Below, one piece after another: positions 23,926 to 35,119 of a stretch of 64,000 nt of DNA. The first letter of the stretch is position 1; each line of letters begins with the position of its first letter. The notes beneath the pieces are model-generated. The model saw only the letters and a list, made by a program, of their open reading frames with translations. It ran no database searches and was not told the origin of the DNA. The stretch spans positions 80,315,089 through 80,379,088 of the forward strand of contig QVOM02000025.1 in the NCBI GenBank assembly GCA_003586115.2, written 5' to 3'. Origin of the DNA: Salvator merianae. Lineage: Eukaryota > Chordata > Lepidosauria > Squamata > Teiidae. Made by a program: the position numbers and the translations under genes.

Positions 23926-24070
23926 AGGAAGAAAAAGAAAAGAAGGAAAGGAAAGAAGGAGGAGGAGGAGGAGGAGGAGGAGGAGGNNNNNNNNNNNNNN
24001 NNNNNNNNNNNNNNNNNNNNNNNNNNNNNNNAGGAGGAGGAGGAGGAGGAGGAGAAAAAGAAGAAGAAAG
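23926..24070 (+). repeat. Purine (GGA)n tract with a 45-base assembly gap
   Basis: Pure-purine sequence grading from GAAAA through (AGG)n on both sides of 45 N at 23987-24031. The true length is unknown because the assembly gap is inside the triplet repeat. Confidence 0.95.
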
Positions 24071-24332
24071 TTTTGCTCTTAAGGTTTTGTGTATAATATT
24101 ATGAAAGATGAAAAGGATATGGCAAATTAGCAAAGTGATTGTGGTTCAATATCATGGGAGTTGTTTTCCAAAAATTAAACAAAAAAATGGAGGAGCGCTT
24201 TCCAAAATTTTCATCATACATAATATGAGTTTCCATAGGACTCCTACTGGCTCCTGCTGAGATGCTTGACAGGTGGTGGAACCTGCAAGAGAAACAGGAC
24301 AGGACAAATGAAGAAACCTAAATGTGCTCTTA
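24071..24332. other. Noncoding, nothing recognised
   Basis: Short unique interval. Confidence 0.35.
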
Positions 24333-24865
24333 GGGTCTTTCCGCACTTATCTGTGATGCAGAATAGACAGCTCTGTAGTCCGCTTCTGGGCCTCTTTCTT
24401 CCAAAAGCTGCTGTGGATGAGAGAGGCCACGCCCCCTACTAGAACATTGCATATGCACCAGATGAACCGTAATCCAGATCAGGAGGCTCCTGATCCAGAA
24501 TGCCAGCAGACCTTATTTATCAGGTCCACCAGCATACTAGTGAGGGAAAATCCAGATCATGGAGGCATGCAGAAGGCACACTCTTTCATGTTCCAGCTTA
24601 CTGGGGAACCCATTTTGGCGGTGCATCAAAGTACACCACCAAAATGAGTCCCCTATGGGCTCCAAGGTCAGGAAAATTTTGTTCCTGGCCATCAGAGTTT
24701 GCAGAGTCTGCCTCCAAAGCTTGTGCAAGGCCAGCATGGAGGCTGAACTCATTGCAATGCAGACAGCCTTGTTCTGATCCAGAGCAATTCATCCCAGCTT
24801 TGGGATGGATTGTGTGATCCAGAACAGCTGATCTGGGCCTATAGCAGGTAAGTGCAGGAATGCCC
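24333..24865. mobile_element. Group P3 element with TTA target duplication
   Basis: Best-defined P3 copy, 533 bp. Left terminus GGGTCTTTCCGCACTTATC and right terminus GGTAAGTGCAGGAATGCCC, with TTA immediately outside on both sides (24330-24332, 24866-24868). An internal hairpin lies at 24503-24532 (CCAGCAGACC against AGGTCCACCAG). TTA with a GGG start would fit a PIF/Harbinger-like mobilising transposase, but no transposase is present. Confidence 0.85.
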
Positions 24866-24907
24866 TTAGATATAGGAAGCACTGCTTGCTGGAAAATGTA
24901 CTCTAAG

Positions 24908-25307
24908 TCTCCATTCACATGTAGCAAAAAAGGTGACTCAAAAGTGCCCTAAAGATGGAAGTGTGTGGCCCTCATGTTCTCATCCCATCTCTAATCCACT
25001 TTTTTTAACCCAGGATATTCATGAAAAGGAGGAGGGGCAGACTGGCCTATGAATGACTCCACCAGCAAACCATCTCTAAGCCATGTCTGAGACTGCACTC
25101 ACAACACTGGAAAAAAAAAAAAGTGGCTCAGAAGCACCTTAGAGATGGTTGTATATTGCAGTAACCTAGAATGTTCATGATTGGGGAAAGGGAAGACTGA
25201 TGTGTGAATGATCCCACCTGTGAATCATCTCTAAGCCAGGTTTGAACTCAGCTATCATTCTGAGCCACATCAGAGGTGCTTTTTTTAACTGTGTGTGAAC
25301 ACAGCCT
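24908..25307. mobile_element. Group G element, tandem dimer
   Basis: Left end near CCATTCACATGTAGC; right end CTGTGTGTGAACACAGCCT. Two successive copies of a module occur (24931-25095 and 25113-25245), each with GACTCA/GGCTCAGAAG, a CCTTAGAGATGG block, a C/TATTCATGA block, a G-rich GGGCAGACTGG/GGAAGACTGA block and a CATCTCTAAGCCA block. AAG occurs outside both ends, possibly a 3-bp duplication. Confidence 0.6.
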
Positions 25308-25499
25308 AAGAAAGAAGAAGAACCCAAAATGGTGGGAATGGAACTGACTGGGCCTTTATGTACAGTTCTCTTTTACATAACTATGTAAATATATGAACTT
25401 TTTAACATAGTCCTGATTGAGAATAGTAGCCATAATGCAATAAAATTCAAAATTTGTAAAAGTGAAAACTGACAAAGTAAGTCCTACACAGTTGTTCTG

Positions 25500-28440
25500 A
25501 TTTGAAAAGGAGGAATTTTTCAAAATTAAGACAGGTGAAAAAGAAATTCAAAGGAAAGGGTGATAGGGCAAACACTCTTGAGAAAACTTGGCTGTTGTTT
25601 AAAACCACAATAATAGAGACTCAGTCACAATGTTTTCCTCCAATTAAGGAAAGCACTCTCAAGGCCAAGAAGAGATCTGCATGATTAATTAATTTGGTCA
25701 AGGAAGCTACTGAGGGCAAAAGGCATCATTTAGAAAGTGGAAAGCTTCTCCTAATGAGGAAAACAAAAAGGATCACAAACTTGGCAAAAGAAATGCAAAG
25801 AGACAGTGAGAGAAACAAAACAAGAATTTGAGCAGCATATTGCAAAAATTGTAAAGACTGATGAGAAAAGATTATTCAAATATATTAGAAGCAGGAAACC
25901 AGACAGGAAAGCTGTTGGTCCCTTGGATAATGAAGGAGACAAAGTTGTGATAAGAGAAGAAAAAGAAATTCCAGAGAAGATAAATGAATTATTTGCAGCT
26001 GTCTTTACAGAAGAAAATTTAGGGCAGATCCCTGAGCCTGAGCTCTTATTTCAGGAAGGGAGTCTGAGAAACTGGTAAAAATAGTGCTGACAAAAGAAGT
26101 GGTAGCTCTTGTTGATAAATTAAGACTCAACAATTCAACAGGCACTGATTGCATCCACCCATGTGCTATTAAGGAATTTAAAAATGAGATCATGGACCTC
26201 CTAACAAGAATATGCAATTTGGCTTTTGTAGTAGAGGACTGGAAGATTATTTACATAACTCCATTTTTTAAAAAAGAGCTCAACAGGAGACCTGGAAAAT
26301 TATAGGCCAGTCAGCTTAACATCCATTCCAAGAAAGATAATGGAAACCATTATTAAAAATAGAATTACCAAACATTTGGAGGCACTTGCCCTGCTCAAAT
26401 ATAGCCATCATGGCTTCTGCAAGGGAAAGTCCTATCTAACTAATCTTCTAGAGTTATTTGAGTGTGTTAAAGATATAGATAAGAGAAATCCAATGGAAGT
26501 CATCTATTTAGATTTTCAAAAAGCTGTCGATAAAGTCCCTCATCAGAGACTTCTCCATGAGCTTAACAGTTATGGAATAAAAGGGCAGGGCCAAATCTGG
26601 ATATAAACAACTGGCTAAAGAATAAAAAAGAGAAATTAATGGACATTTCTCACAACGGGGAGATGTAACAAGTGGGATCCCCAAGGTTCAGTCCTGGGAC
26701 CAGTGATTTAACTTATTCATAAATGATCTACAGTCAGGTATAAGCAATGCGTCAGCCATGTTTGATGATAATACCAAATGAGTGGTTCAGAGTGGTAACA
26801 ACAAAAAGGGCCTGTGAAGAACTCCAAAGGGATTTCTGCATGTAGGGGGACTGAGCATCAGTGACAGATGCCCTCAAAATTGAACAAGTGTAAAATGATG
26901 CACATTAGAGCTAAAAATCCTAACTACTCATATACACTATTGAGATCATAGCTGATTGTGACTGATCAAGGAACAGACCCTGGAATTCTAGAAGGCAGTT
27001 CAATGAAAGTGTCGACATAGTGGTGCATCCACTATAAAAAAGGCCAATAACATGTTAAGGATAATAAAAATGGCATTGAAAACAGAGGTGTTAATATAAT
27101 GGTACTACAAAAATCAATGGTGAAACTGCATCAGGAATATTGTGTGCAGTTTTGGTCGCTGCATCTCAAAATGGGTATGGTAGAGTTGGAGAAGGTACAG
27201 AGGAGGACAACTAAGATGATCAAGGTGCTGGAGGAGCTTCTGTACATGAAAAGGTTGAAATGTCTGGGGCATTTTAGTCTAGAAAGCAGATGAGTAAGAG
27301 GAGACACGGCAGAGGTAGATAAAATTGTGCATGATGGATAAACTGCATAGGGAGATGTTTTTCTCCCTTTCCCAAAATACTTGATCCAGGGGTCACCCAA
27401 TTAAGCCAAATCCTGGACAAATCAGGACAGACAAAACAATTGGGTTTTATACAATACATAGCAAAACTTTGGAATTTGCTCCCACAAGACACAAGGCCTT
27501 TCCACATTTACCAGTAGTCTAGTAAGTCATGGCAGAAAGACGTCTTCTGGGTTCCACCTCTTCCACACTCCAGTGCAGTCTAGAGAGGACCTGTCCCCTG
27601 CCAGCATGCTGCATCTCCATTGGACACAGCATAGGCTGGTCTGGGAGGCACAAAATGGCCACCTGGACCAGGACAGTGGAGCTGTTTAAACAGCTCCGCC
27701 AACATCTTCTCATGAGAAAGGGAAGCAAGCAGAAGGGTGCATTCCTCTGTGGGCCATTTTAGCAGGGAGACCAATTTCAGCAGCACCCAAAATTGTGCCA
27801 CCCAAATAAGACCCCCTAGCCCTCTTCAGCCAGGAACACTGGAGACTTTATAGCAGGCTCTGAAGCTGACCAAGCATTGGAGTGGCACGATGAGGCACAG
27901 GGCAGGGGGGGGCAGTGGGTCGGGGATGAGGGGCAGCAGAATAGGATGGATGATGACAGAGCAAGGGACAATAAGGGGGCAGCTAGGGGTGGAGGAGGCA
28001 ATGAGGGGTGGTTGGAGCAGCAGGGACGCACAGATGTGGGACTGGGGTGGGGACACTCAGCAGGGGCACACTGGCAGTGGGGGCGCACAGGCAGCAGAGG
28101 TGCATAGGTGGCAGGGGTGCACAGGCGGCAGGGCCTGTCCCAGAACAGGCCATCCAAGTGCGGACAGCCTTTTTCAGTGACAATGTAGCCGCCCAGCTTG
28201 GAAATGGGCATTGTATTGTCTACCGACTTGGATAGCTTCAAAAATGATTTGGACCAAATTTTGGAAGTCAGGGCTACCAATGGCTATCAGCCTTGATGGC
28301 ACTGGCGGGGTGTATTCCTCCAAACACCAGCTGCTGGGAGACTGCAAGCAGAGCAAGCAGTGTGCTCATTTCCTGCTGATGGGCTTCCTTGTGGAAATAA
28401 TCTCTGGAAATTCCCTGATCATTTGTGCAAGGCGCTGGAG
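25500..28440 (+). mobile_element. Three-kilobase LINE (CR1/L2 clade), decayed and interrupted
   Basis: Order along the element: a pre-RT region (25502-25684, reading DRANTLEKTWLLFKTTIIET); EKRLFKYIRSRKPDRKAVGP near 25860; an RT palm segment with VALVDKLRLNNSTGTDCIHP at 26100-26160; HHGFCKGKSYLTNLLELFEC at 26408; VIYLDFQKAVDKVPHQRLL at 26500-26555; a mutated FADD box (MFDDNTK) near 26758; and YCVQFWSLHLKMGMVELEKV at 27140-27200. After a P3 insertion (27494-28170) the C-terminal tail resumes (DLDSFKNDL, then ATNGYQP near 28275), followed by 3' UTR to about 28440. Numerous frame breaks and stops show it is dead. The 3' UTR type matches the element at 10245-11392. Confidence 0.8.
27494..28170. 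mobile_element. P3-type element inserted in the LINE
   Basis: The left terminus (AAGGCCTTTCCACATTTACC) interrupts the LINE just after LWNLLPQD; the right terminus (AAGTGCGGACAGCCT) ends at 28170 where LINE homology resumes. 27520-27840 has P3 blocks (TAGTCTAG, GGGAGACCAATTTCAGCAG, GCCAGGAACACTGG). 27898-28135 is strongly G-rich on the plus strand and includes three degenerate 17-bp units near 28085-28135. No exact flanking triplet is visible. Confidence 0.6.
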
Positions 28441-29168
28441 CTGAGGTGAGTACGGATCGCACCTTTTCTTCCTCATCAGCTTCGTATTAGCCGCACGCCG
28501 TAGATCAGGGATGCTCAAGCACCGTCCGCCAGATGTTCCTGAACTACAGCTCCAAGTGTTCCACTACCAGCGTTCTGTGCCAGCCCCAACTAAAACAATA
28601 ATGTTTATGCATATATTCATAAAGGCTACCAAATGATGTTTACTGTAAAAACTCCACTTCCTGCTTGTGCCATTGAGACCCTAGGAAAGAACGGCAGTGT
28701 TGCCCAGTAGAAGAAAAGATTTTGCCTAATACGCAACATCTGATTATCTCCGGACTCTTGCTCCTTGTTTTGCATAGCAATACTTTTGATTCATTTCTTT
28801 CTCCTCCTCCGCTTCTGTTCCCAAGAACAGGATGGGCCTGCTGCTTGCCAGAGAGACAAGATGGCCCTGTAGCCCTGCAGCCAATCACACAGCTTGGCTT
28901 ACACCAGAGAGTCTGGCCAGCCAAATCACATTTTGACCTTCTTCATCTGCTCCTCTAAAAACTCTTGGATGAACGAGAACTTCTGATGGCATTCTGCTCC
29001 AATGCACCCAACCCTGTGCATAATTCCAGAAACTCTGCGATACAGATCAGTAGGAGCGGGGAGAGAGAGAAGGATCGTTTAACCAACTAGCGCCAACAAG
29101 CATATTATATATATAAGAGAACATGCTAGAACCCAGGCAAATGATTTTGAAATTATTAGTCCAGCTTT
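28441..29168. other. Noncoding with a hAT/Charlie-like fragment
   Basis: 28506-28570 begins CAGGGATGCTCAAGC and continues CGCCAGATGTTCCTGAACTA then CAGCTCC, the start of a very common amniote hAT-type repeat. 28590-29168 shows nothing assignable apart from a short (TA)n at 29107-29113. Confidence 0.45.
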
Positions 29169-29846
29169 GGGACTTTTCGCACTTGCAACTAGTGAGCGTC
29201 AGGAACACGCACTAGTCAGGTGCCTCCACACTTTGCAGAGGCCCTGGAAATCGGGAGCAGACTACAACTGGGGTCAGACTATAGCTGCTTCTGTCACGGC
29301 CCGTCCCTTTAAATGCGGGTGTTCGCTCCCACCCCATTGCCGCTCACGGGGCCACAGAGCCTCCGTAGTGACGCAGCGGGTCGCCTAGCAGGTCGCAGCC
29401 ACCTGCTGCGTCACTACAGAGGCTCGGTGGCCCCGCGAACGGTGATGGGGCGGGAGCCAACACCCGCATTTAAAGGGACAGGCTGCCGCTGGTCACTACC
29501 TACTGCGGAGCACAAAATTGTGCTCCATAGCTGTACTGGGAGCAGCTGGACTGCTCCCAATAAACTGCATTCACATCTGCTTCCAGGTACAAATGCAGAG
29601 CAGTGTGCCATGGCTGCATCTGTGTCTGCACTGTCATGCAGCGTTGTCAGTCACCATGGCAGAGGCCAGAAGCTTCCCGACTGCTGTCATGGCACAGGAT
29701 GCCAGCATTGACACTGCAATTGCTGGTATCCTGCTGCTAATGTGTTCTACGGCCTCACAGTGTGGACTGTGTCCACACTGCAAGGTCTGTTCCACTGTAG
29801 AACAGGATAATTGTCCTATTCTATGGTAGAAAGTGCAAACAGGGCC
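29169..29846. mobile_element. Group P2 element with nested H1 copy
   Basis: Left terminus GGGACTTTTCGCACTTGC; right terminus AAAGTGCAAACAGGGCC. P2 hallmarks: GTGAGCGTCAGGAACACGCA, the GGAGCACAAAATTGTGCTCC hairpin at 29505-29524, TGCATTCACATCTGCTTCC, and a subterminal palindrome TAGAACAGGATAATTGTCCT at 29796-29823. Flanks are TTT and TTC. An H1 hAT element lies at 29291-29491. Confidence 0.75.
29291..29491. mobile_element. Group H1 palindromic hAT MITE inside P2
   Basis: Arms TCCCTTTAAATGCGGGTGTT and inverse, meeting at a short asymmetric core (GGTCGCCTAGCAGGTCGC). Right end GCCGCTG; left end mutated (CTGTCACGGCC). CpG-rich, suggesting limited age. No 8-bp duplication can be read with confidence. 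Confidence 0.75.
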
Positions 29847-30575
29847 TTCTTCTCTGAAATTCACCAGATGTTCTCTGACTATTTGCCAAAATGTTTGCAA
29901 AACATTAAATGTCTCTAGTGATGTCTGATTTGATTTCAATGTCTGACAGTATTTGACACCAGATACAAAGTTGTGTTTTGATTTTGACAGGATTTCCAGG
30001 GATATTTAACAAAATAATAAGAATTGTCCCCCCTTTCATGTCAAAAAAGGTGTCTGCCCTTCTCAGAGCTGTACACTGCAGGAATGAGGAATCTTTGGCT
30101 CTCTATATGTTGTTGGACTTCAGCTCCCACCATCCTCAACCAATACGGATACTGCTCAGCAATAACTCTTGTTGTTAGGCACCATTAAGTGATTTTGACT
30201 CATGATAACAGTGTGGACTGTATCACCATTTTGATCTGTCATTACTAAAGTCTCTTACAAAAATAGAAATAAATCTCTTAGAGAAAAATAAACGTCCCTT
30301 AGCATTTCTACGGACATTGTAGTAGTTTTTCAGATCCCATTCGCCCACCCATCTCATCCATTATTCTCGCTTTCTTCTGCTTCCCTACTTTCCAAATCAG
30401 AAAACTTTGTTTGTTTGTTTGTTTGTTTGTTTGTGATCTAGCATCTACTTACATCATGTATCCAAATTATATGACCTTCTGCTTGCTGATCATTGCCTCA
30501 AGAGGGCAAACAAGTTTATTTGGTCCTGAACTAATTGGCAGATTCTCTTTGAGCTCCATTGTATTCTGAGCAATT

Positions 30576-30610
<35 letters not shown>

Positions 30611-30734
30611 TCTATCTATCTATTTATAATATTTATATACTGCTTCCTATTAAAATATAATCTCAAAGTGGTTTGCAAACTATGGAGAATATAAACAACT
30701 AAAATCATAGCAGTTATATAATGACTCAGGGCAT
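29847..30734. other. Noncoding with several small repeat fragments
   Basis: 30088-30150 (GGAATCTTTGGCTCTC, then TTGTTGGACTTCAGCTCCCA) is another fragment of the common hAT-type repeat. 30170-30230 (TTGTTAGGCACCATTAAGTG) looks like an antisense Bov-B LINE or Sauria-type SINE tail. (GTTT)n lies at 30411-30434. 30574-30690 is (TTTA)n, (TCTA)n and an antisense LINE 3' end ending near CAAAGTGGTTTGCAAAC. Confidence 0.55.
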
Positions 30735-30870
30735 GATCAGGCACAACAACAAAAAAGCATCTCTGAGGTGTCTCAGAGACAGCTTAGAGATGGGATTGGT
30801 CACACACACCGGTCTGCCCCTCCCCCTTCTCATAAACATTCTAGGCTAGAAGAAAAGGAGGATTAGAGAA
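30735..30870. repeat. Group G fragment, inverse orientation
   Basis: Contains CAGAGACAGCTTAGAGATGG and then GGTCTGCCCCTCCC, TCATAAACATTCTAG, the inverse of blocks in the G copies at 24908 and 38659. Confidence 0.5.
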
Positions 30871-31345
30871 GACTTGGGATCACGAGAGCCACACATTGTC
30901 TCTATGAAGCACCTCCAAGTCACCCCTTGCAAGGCTGCAAGTCCCACCTTCTGCTCAAAGTAGATTTGTGAGCCCCATTTGAAGCCCGCATAGTAGAGTG
31001 CACCACAGTCTTCAAAACTGAAGCTCATGAAGCCACTTTCAGCAGGATGTAGGACTTCCAGGTGTGCTCATCTACACCCTCTGCCACCCTCTGCCATTAT
31101 CAATAAGCCAATAATGCTATGTAGTTTGTAGATCTAGCTTACCAATACAAATTAAAAACACCTCAGAAACTAAATGGTGTTCTTCTGGGGTTACGCTAAA
31201 CAATTGAAGTCACATTTTACCAAAGAAAAGTAAAAGCAAAACCATACTGTTAAAAGAAAGGTGTTACATAAAACAAGTCACATTTTAACTGTGTAAAAGC
31301 AAAACCACACGATTGAAGACAACCTTGGGTTAAGATCGACTCCTA
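30871..31345. other. Noncoding, nothing recognised
   Basis: Contains a loose repetition of ACATTTTA/GTAAAAGCAAAACCA at 31212-31245 and 31281-31310. No gene or element is assigned. Confidence 0.35.
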
Positions 31346-31514
31346 GACCCTTTCCGCACTAGACCTTATTCCGGATTATATCCCAGAATAGAGACCTGCC
31401 ATCCTCACGCTGGTGCAAACTACAACAGGGCCTACAATAGCCTACAGCAGCATGCAGATGACAGGTCCATATTCCAGGATATAATCCGGAATAAGGTCCA
31501 ATGCAGAAAGGGCC
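31346..31514. mobile_element. Group P1 palindromic MITE, CTA duplication
   Basis: Left arm GACCCTTTCCGCACTAGACC then TTATTCCGGATTATATCCC; right arm returns GGATATAATCCGGAATAAGG then TGCAGAAAGGGCC. CTA flanks both ends (31343-31345, 31515-31517). Confidence 0.87.
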
Positions 31515-32464
31515 CTAGTGACTAGGCAGTCTCCTCTTCAAGAACTAACCCTGCTTGACTGTCCAAGATCACTGAAGGTAAACTAGGCATACCAGCTGAT
31601 GAGATCTTTCATTATACTCTGTTTCAATTATAATGTTTATTTATTATGAATTCTAACATAACGACACTCAAATGTTGGGAGAAAAAGCTCGCTGTCTCCA
31701 TGTACACCATTCATGCCTTTGTAAACATCTCTGCCTTCCTTCCTTGGTAATCATCCGCAGCATGACTAGGCATACAACAAAGATTAGTCAAATGGCAGAA
31801 ACAAAGACAATTAGCCAGACTCTGTTTTGCTTTGTCTGTTTATTTTCTTATGCTGCTCACAAGTCCTTTGTTTTGTTTACCTGGCCTGCTTTCTGTACAT
31901 CGCCAAGAGAAATCTTTCAGCTTTAGTTATTCTGTGCAGCTGGTAACACTGCCAGAGGGTCAGTAAGGATTCGGGGATATACCATTTGAACTGTCCCCAT
32001 TTCTGAGGGTTTGTTTCCCCCATGCAAAATCTCTCAGCTCCACAAACTGACAGTCAATCCACTGGAGGAAACGTTTATGCACTTCAGCGATACCAGAGTT
32101 CTGGCGGTGAGCAAACATGAAATGCATTTTTTTCACCAATGTGACACTAATTGGGTCTGCCCAGATTGAGGGTTTCTACACGGGGTTTATTAAAATCCCG
32201 GAGCCCTCCTTTCTTGTTTCGGAAACGGAGTGGCTGAATTGCAGAGGCTTCCTGCTTGCAGACTTGCAGAGAGGTTAAGAAAACACTCCTTCTCCTCAAC
32301 GTTGTTGCTTTAAGGCTTGTCACACAACACATTTTCTTTCTGTGTTGGCAGAGAGGAGGAATGGGAAATCGAAAGCAATCTCAAGAAAACTACCTGGCAA
32401 AGGTCACCTAAGCCAACCTTATCAGATATTTCATTAAGGATCAAGAGTCCCGTTTAAAGACAAC
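31515..32464. other. Unique noncoding DNA, candidate conserved element
   Basis: Repeat-free throughout 31620-32460, with homeodomain- and Sox-like words (TTTATTTATTATGAATTC, CCTTTGTTTTGTTT). Reading frames are short. The texture resembles a developmental enhancer region; this is inference only. Confidence 0.35.
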
Positions 32465-32914
32465 GCCCATTTCCACACTTACTTAGGGGGAACGGTTCTG
32501 CTGTTCTAGTTCAGCCTGGAGCTGTTCTGGCAGCAAGAATGGCTTCTAAGTACCTTCTGCCTCGGGAAAGTTGTCCTGGTACAGTGGACCATGCTGGCTC
32601 CAATGATCACACAATCTTCAGACCCACTTCTGGGTTCAGGCCAAAGCTAGGAACTGGGTTCCTAGCCTAAGTTTGCACACGGGATGCAATACTGTGGCAC
32701 AATTTGATGCACCAACAATATGCATCCCCTTGTTAGACCAGAACAGGGAGGTGTGCACACTTCTGTACATCTCCCTGCACCAGTCTAGCTACCCCTGGAA
32801 TGCCGGTAGACCAGAAAAAACAAGTCTATCAGTGTCCGGGTATAGGCGGCTATTTTGGCCGTCTGTACTGGAACATGCTGCTTCCCAATGTGAATGGATC
32901 GGTCCAGAAAGGGC
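32465..32914. mobile_element. Group P3 nonautonomous element
   Basis: Left terminus GCCCATTTCCACACTTACTT; right terminus CGGTCCAGAAAGGGC. Interior P3 blocks include AGCTGTTCTGGCAGCAAGAA, GATCACACAATCTTCAGACC, GGAACTGGGTTCCTAG, GTGGCACAATTTGATGCACC and GGAATGCCGGTAGACCAG. Confidence 0.6.
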
Positions 32915-32978
32915 ATAGGGCCTCTTTCTTCTGTATTAGCATGTTACAGCTACCACTCTGGCAGGACTGAAGTAACCT

Positions 32979-33419
32979 GGGACATTTTCGCACTTACCAC
33001 AATAGAACTTCGTGGCCCTAGTTACTTACCAGAAGCAAGCTATTGGCATTCGCAGTCCAAATGCGGGAGGCTGGGCCCAATCCTGACCATGGCAGCAGCC
33101 AGGAAGCATCTGGCAGCTGACATGGCAATCAGCAGGGCTGCACAGCATGCAGCTGCACACAGGCACAGACAATCAGCCAAGCATGATTGGTTTATTCCAC
33201 CAGCCCGGTCACTGCGCGCCCAGGTAAGCATGAATGCACCTTACTGGAAGGTGATTATCGCCTCCTGGTAAGGTTGTGGAGCACGAATTAATGCTCCATA
33301 GCTAGTTGCAATTGGGAGCAGTGATATGCCGCTCCCAGTCACAAGGGCCTCTGCCTAGTGCAGACACACTTGGCTAGCAACCATTCTTGAGGCTTGCAAG
33401 CAGCAAATGCAAAAAGGCC
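32979..33419. mobile_element. Group P2 nonautonomous element
   Basis: Left terminus GGGACATTTTCGCACTTACC; right terminus AAATGCAAAAAGGCC. Internal hairpin GGAGCACGAATTAATGCTCC at 33277-33296 and the TGGCTAGCAACC...GGCTTGCAAGCAG tail. Flanks CCT and ACT agree at 2 of 3. Confidence 0.7.
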
Positions 33420-33439
33420 ACTGGTTTCTGCTGTCCGTC

Positions 33440-33880
33440 CATTGGTAGCCTCGAGCTAGATTACTATAATGTGATCTAAGTAGGGCTGCCCTTAAGATTG
33501 GCACTGAAAGTGGATGTTTTGCAGAATGCAGTACCTAAGCTTTATACTAGAGCTGCCTAAAGCAATGATGTGCCTGTTTGTTCAGAGAACCAGACAGACT
33601 GCCAACCTGCCATCAGGCCAAGTTTAAAATTTCACTGCTGAGGTATAAATCCTTAAACAACCTGGCACCAGGTTATCTGGACGGACCTTGAGAGCAGTTT
33701 GTGAGGTTCAATGTTTATGCAAATACTTTGTAGAAGTCTGTTTGCAGAATATATACTCCTGTTTTTCACCAACAGGACTCAGTTTAGGGAGTAATCTACC
33801 TTTGAAATACAGCATTTCTTTAAATTTGAGTGCTTGCTGGAAAAAAAACCAAAACATAGGAATCACTGTTTCCACCTCCA
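33440..33880 (+). mobile_element. L2-like LINE C-terminal fragment
   Basis: Broken frames give GSLELDYYN-like, VLQNAVPKL, FTAEV and LKQPGTRLSG segments, the order seen near the C-terminus of L2-type reverse transcriptases (DYCN...LQNAAARL...FK.LLL.YKALNGLAP). Stops and shifts are frequent. Confidence 0.5.
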
Positions 33881-34447
33881 GTTTTTAGCACACATTTTCA
33901 TTCCATTATATTTTAACATACTAGTGTAAGTTTTGTTGTGCGTGTTGTTGCTTTACTACATCCTTGGATTGGTAAGAAACGGCCATATACAACGATCTCT
34001 TGGTATTTGTTCTCGCACTCCTTTGCAAATACCAGAGCTCATAAATACTGAGGCAAGCTGGAAATTGCCACTCTCAGGGAGAAAGGGGTCTTCTGTGTTA
34101 GAAGCAGTGGGAAATACCTGCCTACCAGCACTGTCTCACAGACATGTCACAGAGACTGCAAAACAGGAAAGGACAGGGTCAAATAACAACTCACAAACAC
34201 ATCACACTCATGCATGTTGAACTCTCATGAGATGCCTGTAAATATCTGGAACAAATAAATGAAAAAAAAAAATACACTGCTTATAAAGAAAGCAAACCAA
34301 CTGACTCCTTGCAACTCATAATTAGATGGCATAGGCAGCATATCTTAAACAACATCATCTTCTTAACAAATGACACCTAAAATTAGTAACTACAGCAAAG
34401 AAGATAAATGCTCTTATCAAATCATCATTTAGAATGGTTGTATCCTA
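33881..34447. other. Noncoding, nothing recognised
   Basis: 33980-34150 may be further LINE debris. A10 run near 34261. Confidence 0.35.
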
Positions 34448-34900
34448 GGGCCTTTCAGCACTGGGCAATAGACTAGACCATGGTCTGATTTAGGCCTCTG
34501 CCAACAATACACATGAGTGGAATAGTGGAGGCCTCACACCCTCCTAGTATGTTCTATCTGCTCAGAACAGAGCACAGACTGGGCTAAGGTGCCCAAAAAG
34601 ATGTCCTGGTCTGGTCTACCGGTAGACCTCATTTTCGAGGTTTACCAGCATACTGGGGGGTGGTATACTGGACCATAGAAGCATGCAGGTGGCATGCTAC
34701 TGTGTTCCGGTATACCATGGGGGACCCATTTCTGCAGTGCAAGAAGGCGCACTGATACAATGGACCCTCAGGAGCTCCAAAAGCCAGGAACTTTCATTCC
34801 TGGACTTTGCAGCATTTGGAAGCCCCCCCCCCCCTCAGCTCCAAAGCTGGCATGAGCTTCAGAGCCAGAGAACTAAGAAGCCAAGAGGGGCAAGAAATAC
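34448..34900. mobile_element. Group P3 element, right end missing
   Basis: Left terminus GGGCCTTTCAGCACTGGGC, preceded by CTA. P3 blocks: the hairpin at 34621-34646 (GGTAGACCTC against GAGGTTTACC), GGGGGACCCATTTCTGCAG, AGCTCCAAAAGCCAGGAACT, TTCATTCCTGG. The element loses identity near a C10 run at 34825 and before the tetranucleotide repeat. Confidence 0.6.
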
Positions 34901-34996
34901 AAATTCTAGAAGAAACTTTTGAAGGAGGAAGTCAACATATAACGAAGATTTATTTATGAATGTACCTTGTTGGGATTAATGTACATTTTATATATG

Positions 34997-34998
34997 AA

Positions 34999-35046
<48 letters not shown>

Positions 35047-35099
35047 GAAGGAAGGAAGGAAGGAAGGAAGGAAGGAAGGAAGGAAGGAAGGAAGGAAGA
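34997..35099 (+). repeat. (GAAA)n then (GGAA)n microsatellite
   Basis: About 47 bp of (GAAA)n changes into about 55 bp of (GGAA)n with no interruption. It is likely polymorphic. Open frames reading KERK/KEGR across it are artefacts. Confidence 0.97.
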
Positions 35100-35119
35100 A
35101 TATAGTCATAAAAAAGAGG

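Noticed and set aside
27816..28280. Minus-strand 154-codon open frame, Pro/Cys/Ser-rich
   Set aside because: It arises from the G-rich tract complement in a transposon; low-complexity, no domain.
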